A stretch of DNA of 64,000 nt, from positions 263,384 to 327,383 of the forward strand of contig CADASL010000002.1 in assembly GCA_902790595.1 (NCBI GenBank), in the 5' to 3' direction. This DNA is from an uncultured Bacteroidales bacterium. Lineage in GTDB: Bacteria > Bacteroidota > Bacteroidia > Bacteroidales > SZUA-534. The first letter of the stretch is position 1, and every line of letters begins with the position of its first letter. Of this stretch, positions 25,160 to 33,696 are shown in pieces. The position numbers and the translations under genes were made by a program. The notes under the pieces are model-generated. The model did not search any database. It was not told the DNA's origin and worked only from the letters and a program-made list of their open reading frames with translations.

Positions 25160-25651
25160 CTATCCTTTGCTTGTCGCGAAATTGTACACCATAATATATT
25201 CCTCTTCGTTTTCACCGATGTCCTCGAAGCCCAAAGTGCGATACCACTGTGCGGCATAGTTGGCCTTTTGCACTGAAAGTGAGGCTTTTTCGTAACCTTG
25301 CCGGCGCAGAAGTTCGAGCATTGCTTTCATCAGGCTTGTGCCGATGCCGCTTCCGCGATGTTCCGGCCTCACCGATATGGCAAACGACGGAACGCCATCG
25401 GCCACGTGCCCATAGTCGGGCATATCGCGAACCCAGACTGCGCCCACAACCACACCTTCGGCCTCGGCCACAAGACAATGGTCGTGAGGTTGAGCGCCGA
25501 AATCACGAATATACACCTGAAGCTCAGGCAGATTGATTATATCGCGCGGCGGCTCCTCGACACCCTCCGGCACGAAAATGGCGTAATACAAAAAATCGGT
25601 AAGCAAAGGTAATTCGCTGTTGTTCAGCGGGCGAATGGCGCAATCCATCAT
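25160..25651 (-). CDS. GNAT-family N-acetyltransferase
   Basis: 163 residues with a GNAT fold. The acetyl-CoA motif A is FAISVRPEHRGSGIGTSLM near residues 90-108, and the C-terminal part has ANYAAQWYRTLGFEDIGENEEEYIMVY. The N-terminus IRPLNNSELPLLTDFLYYAIFVPEG is common among uncharacterised Bacteroidetes GNATs. The substrate is not predictable. It stands alone on the minus strand upstream of xylB. Confidence 0.82.
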   Translation of the reverse strand: MMDCAIRPLNNSELPLLTDFLYYAIFVPEGVEEPPRDIINLPELQVYIRDFGAQPHDHCLVAEAEGVVVGAVWVRDMPDYGHVADGVPSFAISVRPEHRGSGIGTSLMKAMLELLRRQGYEKASLSVQKANYAAQWYRTLGFEDIGENEEEYIMVYNFATSKG

Positions 25652-25966
25652 AGTCAGTTATTTTCGGCAAAAATAGTTTTAAAGGTGAGAAGTTTAGCGG
25701 TTAGAGTTTAGTTTAATAAATAGGGTAAGTTTCCAACCATAATAATCAGTTATTCAATCATTCAGTCAATCAACCCTTGTTTAGTAAGTGAAATTCGTAA
25801 AATCCGCCCACGCACCATATATAATGGCAAAAGCCGTATCTTTGCGAACACTGAAAATCGTTGGCGCACAAGGCGTCAGGTATGATTTATCAGACTGAAA
25901 GATTGAAAGTTGGGGACCACAGTCGCCCGGCTTTTTTATTTGATAACCTTAAAAAACGAAAGTATC
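25652..25966 (+). promoter_or_regulatory. Intergenic region and leader upstream of lysC
   Basis: About 315 bp without a gene. 25740-25785 holds short ATTCA-type repeats like those at 33050 and 45320. TATCTTTG at 25837-25844 fits a -7 element, leaving a leader of about 115 nt. I could not fold a known lysine or SAM riboswitch in it; a short GC-rich stretch followed by six T residues (25926-25937) could be part of a weak attenuator. Confidence 0.35.
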
Positions 25967-27289
25967 GTGCAAGTAATGAAATTTGGCGGAACCTCGGTTG
26001 GTTCGCCTGAACGCATCAGAGAAGTGGCCCGCCTGATTGACGACGGGAAACCGAAAATTGTTGTGCTGTCGGCAATGTCGGGAACGACAAACGCTTTGGT
26101 TGAGATTGCCAACTATCTGTATAAGAAGAACTTCGACGGCGCAAACGAGAAAATCAGCCAACTGGAACAGAAATATTTCGGTGTGGTTGACGAACTGTTT
26201 ACAACGCAGAAATACAAAGAGTTAGGCATCGAACTGATAAACAGCCACTTCAGCCACATCCGTTCGTTCGCCCGCGATATGTTCACAATGTTCGAAGAGA
26301 AGGAAATTCTTGCACAAGGCGAGTTAATTTCCACAGCCTTAATGAATTACCACTTGCAAGAGACTGGCCGTCAGTCGCATCTGATTTCGGCGTTGAACTT
26401 TATGCGAATCGACAAGAGCGGCGAGCCTGACGACTACTACATCCGCGAGAATCTGCAGCGCGAACTGAAACAGTGTGGCGACTATTATCTGATTATCACA
26501 CAAGGATTTATCTGCCGCAATGCAATGGGTAACATCGACAACCTGCAGCGCGGCGGCAGCGACTATTCGGCTTCGATTATCGGCGCAGCCGTGAATGCTG
26601 AAGAAATCATCATCTGGACCGACATCGACGGTATGCACACCAACGACCCGCGCATTGTTGAGCACACGCACTCGATTCCCGAACTTTCGTTCGACGAGGC
26701 TGCTGAACTGGCCTATTTCGGTGCGAAAATCCTGCACCCGACCTGCGTAATGCCCGCCAAACTGGCCAACATTCCTGTGCGCATCAAAAACACAATGGAA
26801 CCGTCGGCACAAGGCACAATCATCAAGAAAGACGTGCCAAAAGTGCCAATCCGCGCCATCGCTGCCAAAGACGGCATCACCGCCATCAAAATCAAGAGCG
26901 ACCGTATGCTTATGGCGCACGGGTTCCTGCGCAAGGTGTTCGAGATTTTTGAGACTTACGAGACATCTATCGATATGATTACCACGTCGGAAGTGGGCGT
27001 TTCGGTCACCATCGACAACACCAAAAACCTTGAGCCGATTGTGAACGAACTGCACAAATACGGCACGGTTGAAGCCGAAGGCGATTACGTAATCATCTGT
27101 GTTGTAGGCGATTTGCACTCGAATTCGAAGGGATTCGGCGGCACCATTCTGTCGGCCCTGAACGACATTCCAATCCGTATGATTTCGTACGGCGGCAGCA
27201 ACTTCAACGTGTCGGTTCTAGTGAAGTCGGAATACAAGAGTCAGGCGCTCAACTGCTTGAGCCATAGCATTTTCACCGACGAAAAATAG
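25967..27289 (+). CDS. lysC: Aspartate kinase (monofunctional)
   Basis: A 440-residue aspartokinase, first step of the lysine/threonine/methionine branch. Kinase motifs: KFGGTSVGSPERI, QRGGSDYSASIIGAA and WTDIDGMHTNDPRIV; two ACT domains occupy roughly the last 150 residues (GITAIKIKSDRMLM, TSEVGVSVTIDN, SYGGSNFNVSVLV) and should bind lysine. The GTG at 25967 gives MQVMKFGGTSV, the spacing typical of the family; the ATG at 25976 is possible but would start three residues before FGGTSV. lysA follows after 5 bp. No homoserine dehydrogenase is fused. Confidence 0.92.
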   Translation: MQVMKFGGTSVGSPERIREVARLIDDGKPKIVVLSAMSGTTNALVEIANYLYKKNFDGANEKISQLEQKYFGVVDELFTTQKYKELGIELINSHFSHIRSFARDMFTMFEEKEILAQGELISTALMNYHLQETGRQSHLISALNFMRIDKSGEPDDYYIRENLQRELKQCGDYYLIITQGFICRNAMGNIDNLQRGGSDYSASIIGAAVNAEEIIIWTDIDGMHTNDPRIVEHTHSIPELSFDEAAELAYFGAKILHPTCVMPAKLANIPVRIKNTMEPSAQGTIIKKDVPKVPIRAIAAKDGITAIKIKSDRMLMAHGFLRKVFEIFETYETSIDMITTSEVGVSVTIDNTKNLEPIVNELHKYGTVEAEGDYVIICVVGDLHSNSKGFGGTILSALNDIPIRMISYGGSNFNVSVLVKSEYKSQALNCLSHSIFTDEK

Positions 27290-27294
27290 TGTCT

Positions 27295-28437
27295 ATGAAT
27301 TTCGATTTGAAACAATTCGAAGGGCTGAAAACGCCGTTCTACTGGTACGACTCGCAACTGCTCGACCAAACGCTGCAGACCGTGAAATCGCTGGCCGACC
27401 GCCACGGCTACCACGTGCACTACGCCGTGAAAGCCAACGGCAACCTTGAGATTCTGCGCCGTGTGAACGCCGCGGGGCTGGGCACCGACTGCGTGAGCGG
27501 AAACGAGATTCTGCAAAGCATTGCCGCTGGCATAGCACCCGAAAAAATCGCGTTTGCAGGTGTCGGCAAGAGCGACGAAGAGATTCGCATCGGTCTGGAA
27601 AACAATATTTTCTGCTTCAACTGCGAGTCGATTCCCGAAATTGTAGTGATTGACGAGATTGCCGGCCAAATGGGCAAGCGGGCGCACATCGCGCTGCGCA
27701 TCAACCCCAACGTGCACGCTTCGACACACCATTACATCACTACCGGCCTGGAAGAGAACAAGTTCGGCATCAACACTTGGGCGCTGGACGACGTGCTGAA
27801 GATTCTGCCTGAGCAAAAGAATATCGAACTCATCGGTCTGCATTTCCATATTGGCTCGCAAATTCTTGATATGCAGGATTTTCGCAATCTCTGCACTCGT
27901 GTGAACGAGATTCAGGAATGGTTCTACGCCCGCAAAATCATTGTTGACCACATCAACGTGGGCGGCGGTCTTGGCGTAAACTACGAACAGCCTGACAAAC
28001 AGCCTATTCCGACGTTTGAAGAGTATTTCAAAGTGTTTGCAGAGTCGCTGAAACTGCGTCCGAAACAGCAACTGCACTTTGAGTTGGGCCGCGCCATTGT
28101 TGCACAGTGCGGCAGCCTGATAACCAAAGTGTTATACGTCAAGAACGGCACAAATAAGAAGTTCGCCATTGTTGACGCGGGCTTTACTGAACTCATCCGT
28201 CCGGCGCTGTATCAGGCTGTGCACAAGATTGAGAACATCAGCAGCACCGAGCCCGAAGAGAAGTACGACGTTGTGGGACCAATCTGCGAGTCGTCGGACT
28301 GCTTTGCCAAGTCAATCGACCTGGCCGGCTGCCATCGCGGCGACCTGCTTGCCATCCGCACTGCCGGCGCTTACGGCGAAGCAATGGCATCGACCTACAA
28401 TTTGCGGACGTTGGTGAAGGGGTATTTTTCGAAATAG
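27295..28437 (+). CDS. lysA: Diaminopimelate decarboxylase
   Basis: A 380-residue PLP enzyme (fold type III) that makes L-lysine from meso-diaminopimelate. Motifs: [16 protein letters not shown] with the PLP-binding Lys, [23 protein letters not shown] (PLP phosphate site), and [12 protein letters not shown] with the active-site Cys. The ATG at 27295 is preferred to a GTG two codons upstream that overlaps the lysC stop. Together with lysC it forms a first-and-last-step lysine operon. Confidence 0.93.
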   Translation: MNFDLKQFEGLKTPFYWYDSQLLDQTLQTVKSLADRHGYHVHYAVKANGNLEILRRVNAAGLGTDCVSGNEILQSIAAGIAPEKIAFAGVGKSDEEIRIGLENNIFCFNCESIPEIVVIDEIAGQMGKRAHIALRINPNVHASTHHYITTGLEENKFGINTWALDDVLKILPEQKNIELIGLHFHIGSQILDMQDFRNLCTRVNEIQEWFYARKIIVDHINVGGGLGVNYEQPDKQPIPTFEEYFKVFAESLKLRPKQQLHFELGRAIVAQCGSLITKVLYVKNGTNKKFAIVDAGFTELIRPALYQAVHKIENISSTEPEEKYDVVGPICESSDCFAKSIDLAGCHRGDLLAIRTAGAYGEAMASTYNLRTLVKGYFSK

Positions 28438-28456
28438 AAACGAATTGAACGCAATA

Positions 28457-28493
28457 AAAAAAACGGCAGCCAAGTGGTTGCCGTTTTTGTTGC
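28457..28493. terminator. Terminator shared by lysA and the AAA ATPase gene
   Basis: AACGGCAGCC - AAGT - GGTTGCCGTT with one G-T pair, A run before and T run after. A near-identical hairpin stands at 29812-29843. Confidence 0.85.
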
Positions 28494-28504
28494 TTGATAA
28501 TCAA

Positions 28505-29692
28505 TTAAATCTTAAAGAAATCCATTGGATTTGTAGTGAAGAAATCTTCGAATGGAATGCCATCGGTGCCTATGACGAACGAGGCCGACGGACTGAACAG
28601 ACGATTAAACACCGCCATTCCCTCGTTAAAACTATGCGTGCCACTTTTAACTTCAAGAGCCACAACTTTTTCGCCATATTTCAGCACAAAATCAACTTCT
28701 TTCGAGTTTTCGTTCCAATAATAGAGTTCGAAACCTTCTGACTTTGAAAAATTAAGCAAGTGAGCGCCCACTGCCGATTCGGTCAGCCGCCCCCAATAGG
28801 CGGTGTCAGCCTTGGCTTCATCGAGCGATTTTTGGCTTTGAATGGTCATCAGCGCATTATTGTGCACCTGCAACTTGGGTTTCGACGCGCGTTGTTGAAT
28901 CACATTCCCGGAATATTTGCTCAATCCGCACAAGAGCCCGGCGGAATTTAGCAGATTGAGATAACCGCCAAGTGTAGTCAAGTTGCCTTTTTCCTGTAAT
29001 TCGCCTTGTATTTTGTTGAGCGACAAAATTTGAGCCGAAAACGAACTGCCAATATCGAACAATCGACGCAACAGAACCGGCTTATTAACTTGTGTGAGCA
29101 TCAGAATGTCTTTCGATAGCGTTGCTTCAACAAGCGACTGTCGGATGTAGTTGCGCCAACGTTGCGTGTCGTCCATAAGCTCCGCCGCACCTGGATAGCC
29201 GCCATACATTATATATTGGTCGAGGCTTGTGCCGAATGCCTCGCGCATTTCGGTAAACGACCAGTGCGTAATGTAAATTTGCTCGAACCTTCCGGCTAAC
29301 GATTCCGACAGTCCTTTCTGAATCAGCAACGACGATGAACCAAGCAACGCAACCTTAATCGGGCGATGGTTGAGTGTGTCGTTATCCCATTCTTTTTTAA
29401 CCACTTCGCTCCAATTCTGCACTTTTTGAACCTCGTCAATCACTAACAGAAAATCTGCTGAGGGGTTCTTTTGATGCTCAAGCCGCGCACGATTCCAAGT
29501 TGTTCTGAGCCATTCGGTATCAATACCGGCAATATCATCGGCGGTGGCGAAAAGGTGCGGAACATTCAGTTCGTCGAGAAGTTGCGTGACAATTGTGGTT
29601 TTGCCAACTTGCCGTGGACCGAAAAGGACTTGAATAAACTTTCGCGGCTCTTCCAGTCTTTTCTTTACCACTTTATATACAGTGCGTTTCAT
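28505..29692 (-). CDS. AAA_14 / DUF4143 ATPase
   Basis: A 395-residue protein of the common prokaryotic AAA_14-DUF4143 family. N-terminal ATPase: FGPRQVGKTTIVTQLL (Walker A), FLLVIDEVQKVQNW (Walker B). The DUF4143 part (about 190-395) ends in a nuclease-like fold: YYWNENSKEVDFVLKYGEKVVALEVKSG carries the D...ExK pattern of PD-(D/E)XK enzymes. Function is unresolved; such genes are scattered in many copies in bacterial genomes. It lies alone between two nearly identical terminators and behind a promoter with tandem 22-bp repeats. Confidence 0.85.
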   Translation of the reverse strand: MKRTVYKVVKKRLEEPRKFIQVLFGPRQVGKTTIVTQLLDELNVPHLFATADDIAGIDTEWLRTTWNRARLEHQKNPSADFLLVIDEVQKVQNWSEVVKKEWDNDTLNHRPIKVALLGSSSLLIQKGLSESLAGRFEQIYITHWSFTEMREAFGTSLDQYIMYGGYPGAAELMDDTQRWRNYIRQSLVEATLSKDILMLTQVNKPVLLRRLFDIGSSFSAQILSLNKIQGELQEKGNLTTLGGYLNLLNSAGLLCGLSKYSGNVIQQRASKPKLQVHNNALMTIQSQKSLDEAKADTAYWGRLTESAVGAHLLNFSKSEGFELYYWNENSKEVDFVLKYGEKVVALEVKSGTHSFNEGMAVFNRLFSPSASFVIGTDGIPFEDFFTTNPMDFFKI

Positions 29693-29696
29693 ATCA

Positions 29697-29766
29697 AAAA
29701 CAATTTTTATTAGCCGTGCTTAATAATTTTATTAGATACACCTAATAATTTTATTAGGCAAATGTA
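29697..29766 (-). promoter_or_regulatory. Promoter with 22-bp-spaced operator-like repeats
   Basis: On the minus strand TACATTTG (29759-29766) is a -7 element. Next to it lies CCTAATAATTTTATTAGG (29741-29758, perfect palindrome), then CTTAATAATTTTATTAGA (29719-29736), then a third copy at 29697-29714 in which only the TTTTATTAG half is kept. All three are exactly 22 bp apart, two helical turns, which suits cooperative binding on one face of the DNA. Confidence 0.65.
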
Positions 29767-29811
29767 ATAAAAATTTTCACCAACATAATATTTCTTTGCA
29801 GAGCCAACAAA

Positions 29812-29843
29812 AAAACGGCAGCCAAATCGGTTGCCGTTTTTGT
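29812..29843 (-). terminator. Terminator of the twin lipoprotein operon
   Basis: AACGGCAGCC - AAAT - CGGTTGCCGTT with flanking A and T runs, 25 bp past the stop at 29868. Stem sequence nearly identical to 28457-28493. Confidence 0.82.
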
Positions 29844-29867
29844 TTGTTTCAATCAAAAACTGTTCAA

Positions 29868-30281
29868 TCAGTAGAGCACAACACTATCCCGACAAAAGTG
29901 GACGCTATCTTTTGTGCTGTTTATCTGCACATAAACAAAATATTTTGTCTTACCACCAGAGATGGTGTCCAAAGAGGCTATGCGGGAGATTTCCAAATCA
30001 TTTGATACAGCAGGGCATCCGCACTCATCGTAGTTGGCGACAGCAGACAGGTAGATGGTGTCGTGAAGTGCGTTGGCTAACACCCTGGCAGACTGATAGC
30101 AACCCAAATCGTGAATCTGCATATCGATGGTAAATTCGCTTCTTACTCTGACAGAGTCGGGAATTTCAACGCTAACAAAAGGCACTTCAATAGAGCGAGG
30201 GCAATTGTCGCTGTCGACTTTGCAGCCAGTCAAAACTGCGGCTGCAACAAAAGGAATATAAAATTTAGCTTTCATTTTCAA
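29868..30281 (-). CDS. Hypothetical lipoprotein, twin B
   Basis: 137 residues; lipobox VLTGC with Cys20. After it CPRSIEVPFVSVEIPDSV aligns with CPVEVNVPFVSADIPDTV of the upstream gene, and both continue with a beta-rich domain holding several Cys (LGCYQSARV here, GACIKEYRV there; YDECGCPAV here). They are tandem duplicates that have diverged strongly. Family unknown. The gap to the upstream twin is 4 bp. Confidence 0.68.
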   Translation of the reverse strand: MKMKAKFYIPFVAAAVLTGCKVDSDNCPRSIEVPFVSVEIPDSVRVRSEFTIDMQIHDLGCYQSARVLANALHDTIYLSAVANYDECGCPAVSNDLEISRIASLDTISGGKTKYFVYVQINSTKDSVHFCRDSVVLY

Positions 30282-30285
30282 TATT

Positions 30286-30696
30286 TTACTTACGAACTAT
30301 AATATTTTTAGAAACAACAACTATCGACCTGGCCTCGTCATTGCCAACAACAGCGTTGTAAAAGGCTGTATAATGGTCATAATCGCCCAGTTTCAGAGAA
30401 ACAGACTTTTCAACGCTGGCCGTGTCGGGAAATTCATCGCAATAATCCTGAAGGGCTTCGCCAAAGAACCAAACGGTGTCTTTGTTGAGTTTTGGGTTCA
30501 CCCGGTACTCTTTGATGCACGCGCCTTTGTCAAGCACAAAGTCAGCAGTGAATTTCTGACCGGCGTCAACGGTATCGGGTATGTCGGCACTAACAAATGG
30601 CACATTGACTTCGACGGGGCACCAACTGCGCGGTTCCTTGCAGGCGGCAATCACTGCCGCAAATGCTCCAAATATCAATAATCGTTTCATAATCAC
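30286..30696 (-). CDS. Hypothetical lipoprotein, twin A
   Basis: 136 residues; lipobox VIAAC with Cys19 (Cys17 if the ATG two codons later at 30690 is used). The mature part begins KEPRSWCPVEVNVPFVS and looks like one small beta-sandwich domain. It is the duplicate of 29868-30281. It follows the nitroreductase gene by 4 bp, so the three genes form one operon. Role unknown. Confidence 0.68.
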   Translation of the reverse strand: MIMKRLLIFGAFAAVIAACKEPRSWCPVEVNVPFVSADIPDTVDAGQKFTADFVLDKGACIKEYRVNPKLNKDTVWFFGEALQDYCDEFPDTASVEKSVSLKLGDYDHYTAFYNAVVGNDEARSIVVVSKNIIVRK

Positions 30697-30700
30697 ACGC

Positions 30701-31225
30701 TTACAATGTCAGATGATGGACTTTTTCAAATTTCAAATCGTCGTCGGTGCGAGCGGTTTTCTCTTCGGCTTTGTAACCGATGGCGACAACAGCCAAAACC
30801 TCGTGTTCGGGCTTGAGATTGAGTAGTTTGCGCAGATTCTCTGTCGCTGGGACGCCATTCTCAGTACCACGCTGGCGCATCTGCACCCAGCAGGCTCCCA
30901 ACCCTTGATTTTCAGCCTCAAGCATAATAAGTGTGGTGGCAATCGAGGCGTCCTCAATCCAGACGTCGGATTTTGAAGTGTCGGCAACCACAACAATGGC
31001 CAACGGAGCGTTTGCAACCAGCGACGCGCCGTGTGCTTTGGCCTGCGACAGCTTTGTAAGCACATCGGGCTCATCGGCCACAACAAACTCGCACGGATAA
31101 ACCGATTTGCCCGACGGAGCCAGCAATCCGGCCTTCAATATTGCCTCAACCTTCTGCCGCTCAACTGGTTGCGTTGTAAACTTGCGGTGGCTGCGGCGTT
31201 TGCGTATCAATTCTGAAAATTCCAT
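30701..31225 (-). CDS. Nitroreductase-family FMN oxidoreductase
   Basis: 174 residues. FMN-binding RKRRSHRKFTTQPV at the N-terminus, LLAPSGKSVYPCEFVV, and QGLGACWVQMRQRG are typical of small nitroreductase-like proteins, with the C-terminal LAVVAIGYKAEEK. They act as dimers and reduce nitro compounds, quinones or flavins with NAD(P)H; the physiological substrate is open. First gene of the operon with the twin lipoproteins. Confidence 0.85.
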   Translation of the reverse strand: MEFSELIRKRRSHRKFTTQPVERQKVEAILKAGLLAPSGKSVYPCEFVVADEPDVLTKLSQAKAHGASLVANAPLAIVVVADTSKSDVWIEDASIATTLIMLEAENQGLGACWVQMRQRGTENGVPATENLRKLLNLKPEHEVLAVVAIGYKAEEKTARTDDDLKFEKVHHLTL

Positions 31226-31300
31226 AATTCGATTTTAAACGTTGTTCATTTTTTGCGCCGCAAGTTAAAAAACTTCGGTTTAGAAAACCGACCTAAAACT

Positions 31301-31308
31301 TATCTTTG
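31301..31308 (+). promoter_or_regulatory. -7 promoter element for the DUF4494 gene
   Basis: TATCTTTG fits TAnnTTTG, 23 bp before the ATG. Just upstream CGGTTT-AGA-AAACCG (31276-31290) is a short palindrome in the divergent promoter region. Confidence 0.5.
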
Positions 31309-31330
31309 GCCGCAATTAAAACAATAGAAA

Positions 31331-31801
31331 ATGAACAATTGGTACGAATGCAAAGTCAAATATCAAAAGGTTGACGAAAACGGCAAACAAAAGGCCGTGA
31401 GTGAGATTTATATGGTTGATGCAGTGTCGTTTACCGACGCCGAGGCGCAGATAACAAAAGAGCTGGAGCAGTACGCCGGCTTGGGCGAGTTCAATGTGGT
31501 GTCGATAAAGACGGCCAGCTACTCGGAGATTGTGCCCAACGAGTCGGGCGACCGCTGGTTCAAGTGCAAGGCCGTTTTCATCTCGTTCGACGAGAAAACG
31601 AACAAGGAGCGCCGCACATCATCGAATATGCTGGTGCAGGCCACTGACGTGAAAGATGCCTACGAGGTGCTGTCGAAGGCTCTGAGCGCAAGCATTGCCG
31701 ACTTCACAATCCCGGCCGTTCAAGAGTCGTCGATTATGGACATCTTCGGCATTCTGCACGATTTCGACAAGGCCGACGCTGAAGAAAAAAGCGAGGAATA
31801 A
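31331..31801 (+). CDS. DUF4494 protein
   Basis: 156 residues, soluble, no signal. WYECKVKYQKVDENGKQK, SEIYMVDAVSFTDAEAQI and WFKCKAVFISFDEKTNKERR form two copies of a similar beta-alpha unit (WYECKVKY / WFKCKAVF), suggesting an internal repeat. The sequence matches DUF4494 of Bacteroidetes, of unknown function. The next gene follows 48 bp downstream on the same strand. Confidence 0.82.
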   Translation: MNNWYECKVKYQKVDENGKQKAVSEIYMVDAVSFTDAEAQITKELEQYAGLGEFNVVSIKTASYSEIVPNESGDRWFKCKAVFISFDEKTNKERRTSSNMLVQATDVKDAYEVLSKALSASIADFTIPAVQESSIMDIFGILHDFDKADAEEKSEE

Positions 31802-31848
31802 TCCTGCTTTTTCCGTTAAATATCAATCGGTTATAATTTCTGCGAGCG

Positions 31849-32991
31849 ATGAAAGTTTTTGTTTCGGGTTGTTACGATATGCTCCACAGCGGTCACGTGG
31901 CGTTTTTCAAAGAGGCGGCCACGTATGGCGATTTGTATGTTGGCATCGGCTCCGACCGCACCATTGAAAAGCTGAAGGGACGCAAAACCATCAACTCCGA
32001 GCAGGAACGGCTATATATGGTAAAATCAATCCGTTACGTGACCGATGCTTGGATTAACAGCGGCAGTGGGATTCTCGATTTTGTTGATGAGCTTCGCCGA
32101 CTCAAACCCGATCGCTACGTGGTGAACGAAGATGGTCACTCGCCCGCCAAAGCCGACCTTTGCAGTGAGTTGGGCATCGAATACATTGTGCTGAAACGCA
32201 CGCCCGAAGCCGGACTGCCAACCCGCTCGACAACAGCATTGCGCGGCGGCACCGGTTGCCAACTCCCCTATCGGCTCGACATTGCCGGCACTTGGATTGA
32301 CCAGCCGCAACTGTCGAAAATCCGCCCGGGATGGGCCATCACCATATCGCTTGAGCCGATTGTGGAATACAACGAGCGCAGCGGAATGTCAACCTCGACA
32401 CGCAACGCCGCCAAGCAACTCTGGCCGTACCAACTGCCGCTCGAAAAGCCCGAGAAACTGGCCGAACTACTCTTCCGATACGAGAACGAGCCGGGGCGTA
32501 CAATCATTTCCGGTGCTCAGGACGCCATCGGAATTTGCGTTCCGGGACTTGTGCGGCATTATTATAACGGTGTCTATTGGCCGGAACAAATCGAGCGCGT
32601 CGATGACGAAGCCATCCTCTCCTGGCTCGAAGACCACATCTACCTTGTAACGCTCTGGCCACGCCCCGATGGCACCGACCTGCTCTGCAATACGGACATC
32701 ACACCGCAGAAAATCAGCGCATTGACAGCGGCTGCTGACCGTTGCTGGACGGCAATTATGGAACGCAATTTAGCTGATTTCGGCCAAGCCGTTACCGACT
32801 CGTTCAACGCGCAGACCGCGATGTTCCCGAATATGGTCAACGACAAGATTTTAAGCGTGATAGAGCAATACAAGCCCGATGTTCTGGGTTGGAAACTTGC
32901 AGGCGCAGGTGGTGGCGGCTACTTGGCCTTGATTGCCGACAAACCCGTCAGCAATGCAATGAAAATCAAGATTCGGCGGTGGATGGAATGA
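31849..32991 (+). CDS. Fused nucleotidyltransferase - GHMP sugar kinase
   Basis: A 380-residue protein with two catalytic domains. Residues 1-135: cytidylyltransferase-like fold with HxGH (MLHSGHVAFF, His13-His16), GSDRTIEKLKGRK, and TRSTTALRG in place of the ISSTxIR motif. Residues 136-380: GHMP kinase-like, with motif 1 LPYRLDIAGTWIDQP, a variant motif 2 SGMSTSTRNAAKQLW (177-191), SGAQDAIGICVPGL, and motif 3 KLAGAGGGGYLAL (349-361). The order is the reverse of the usual kinase-then-transferase layout. It suggests sugar phosphorylation followed by nucleotide activation, as in FKP or HldE, but the sugar is unknown. Confidence 0.78.
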   Translation: MKVFVSGCYDMLHSGHVAFFKEAATYGDLYVGIGSDRTIEKLKGRKTINSEQERLYMVKSIRYVTDAWINSGSGILDFVDELRRLKPDRYVVNEDGHSPAKADLCSELGIEYIVLKRTPEAGLPTRSTTALRGGTGCQLPYRLDIAGTWIDQPQLSKIRPGWAITISLEPIVEYNERSGMSTSTRNAAKQLWPYQLPLEKPEKLAELLFRYENEPGRTIISGAQDAIGICVPGLVRHYYNGVYWPEQIERVDDEAILSWLEDHIYLVTLWPRPDGTDLLCNTDITPQKISALTAAADRCWTAIMERNLADFGQAVTDSFNAQTAMFPNMVNDKILSVIEQYKPDVLGWKLAGAGGGGYLALIADKPVSNAMKIKIRRWME

Positions 32992-33005
32992 TTGAGGGAC
33001 TGAAG

Positions 33006-33118
33006 TCCCGATAGCTATCGGGATGAAGGATTGAAGGATTGAATCCTTTATTCAGTTATTCTCTCATTCAATCATTCTCTCATTCAGTTATTCTCTCATT
33101 CAATTATTCAATCCTTGT
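33006..33118. repeat. Dispersed palindrome and ATTCA-type tandem tract
   Basis: TCCCGATAGCTATCGGGA (33006-33023) is a perfect 18-bp palindrome seen again at 39341 and with one change at 8730. It is followed by GAAGGATTGAAGGATTGAA, then by repeats of ATTCAGTTATTCTCTC and close variants to 33110, ending TTCAATCCTT, the inverse of the opening GAAGGATTGAA. Confidence 0.7.
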
Positions 33119-33556
33119 TTACAGTCCCGCGCTCATATACTCAAAATCGACATTTGTTTTCAGAAGGTCGGCCACGGTGTAGCCGTCGAAAAAGTTGTTC
33201 ACTGTTTCGTAGAGTTTCTTCCACATTGGCAGAGTGCGGCAGATTTGTGTGCGGTCGCAGGGTTTCGCGTCGCAGCCGAGGCAGGCAACCGGTGCCAGCG
33301 AGCCTTCTGTGGCGTGCAGAATCTCGGTCAGAGTGTATTCCTGCGGCGGACGATTCAACCGGTAGCCGCCGCCCTTGCCGTGAACGCCGTCAATCAGCCC
33401 CGACTTAGACAGCTCAGTGGTTATGCTTTCAAGATATTTCAGCGAAATGTCCTGACGTTCCGAAATATCCTTCAGTCTTGTATAGCCCGCAGAGCCTTGT
33501 TCTGCAAGGTCAATCATCACTCTGATAGCGTATCTGCCACGTGTTGAAATCATCAT
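33119..33556 (-). CDS. Rrf2-family regulator with cysteine cluster
   Basis: 145 residues: winged HTH (STRGRYAIRVMIDLAEQG, SLKYLESITTELSKSGLI, GKGGGYRLNRP) followed by four Cys at about 92, 95, 100 and 106 (ACLGCDAKPCDRTQIC). IscR uses three Cys here to hold a [2Fe-2S] cluster; CymR-like relatives that control cysteine synthesis have none. The gene lies downstream of cysK on the same strand, separated by a terminator. A palindrome over the cysK promoter (34695-34711) is a likely target. It could sense iron-sulfur, oxidative or cysteine status. Confidence 0.82.
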   Translation of the reverse strand: MMISTRGRYAIRVMIDLAEQGSAGYTRLKDISERQDISLKYLESITTELSKSGLIDGVHGKGGGYRLNRPPQEYTLTEILHATEGSLAPVACLGCDAKPCDRTQICRTLPMWKKLYETVNNFFDGYTVADLLKTNVDFEYMSAGL

Positions 33557-33639
33557 AATCCGATATTGGTTTGGGTTAGCAAGTTACAATTTTTATCCGT
33601 CTTGCGGTTGTTTTTTTGTCGATTGTCGCGAAAGCGAAA

Positions 33640-33682
33640 AACCGCACACCGCACCATTTGATGATGCAGTGCGCGGTATTGC
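33640..33682 (-). terminator. Terminator of cysK
   Basis: On the minus strand two 16-nt arms beginning ACCGC and ending GCGGT pair throughout, with three G-U pairs, and run into TTTTT. It separates cysK from the Rrf2 gene. Confidence 0.75.
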
Positions 33683-33696
33683 GCTGATATTCAGTT

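Noticed and set aside
25845..25966. Lysine or SAM riboswitch ahead of lysC
   Set aside because: No conserved core or pseudoknot of these riboswitches could be placed; only a weak GC-rich stretch with T-run is present.
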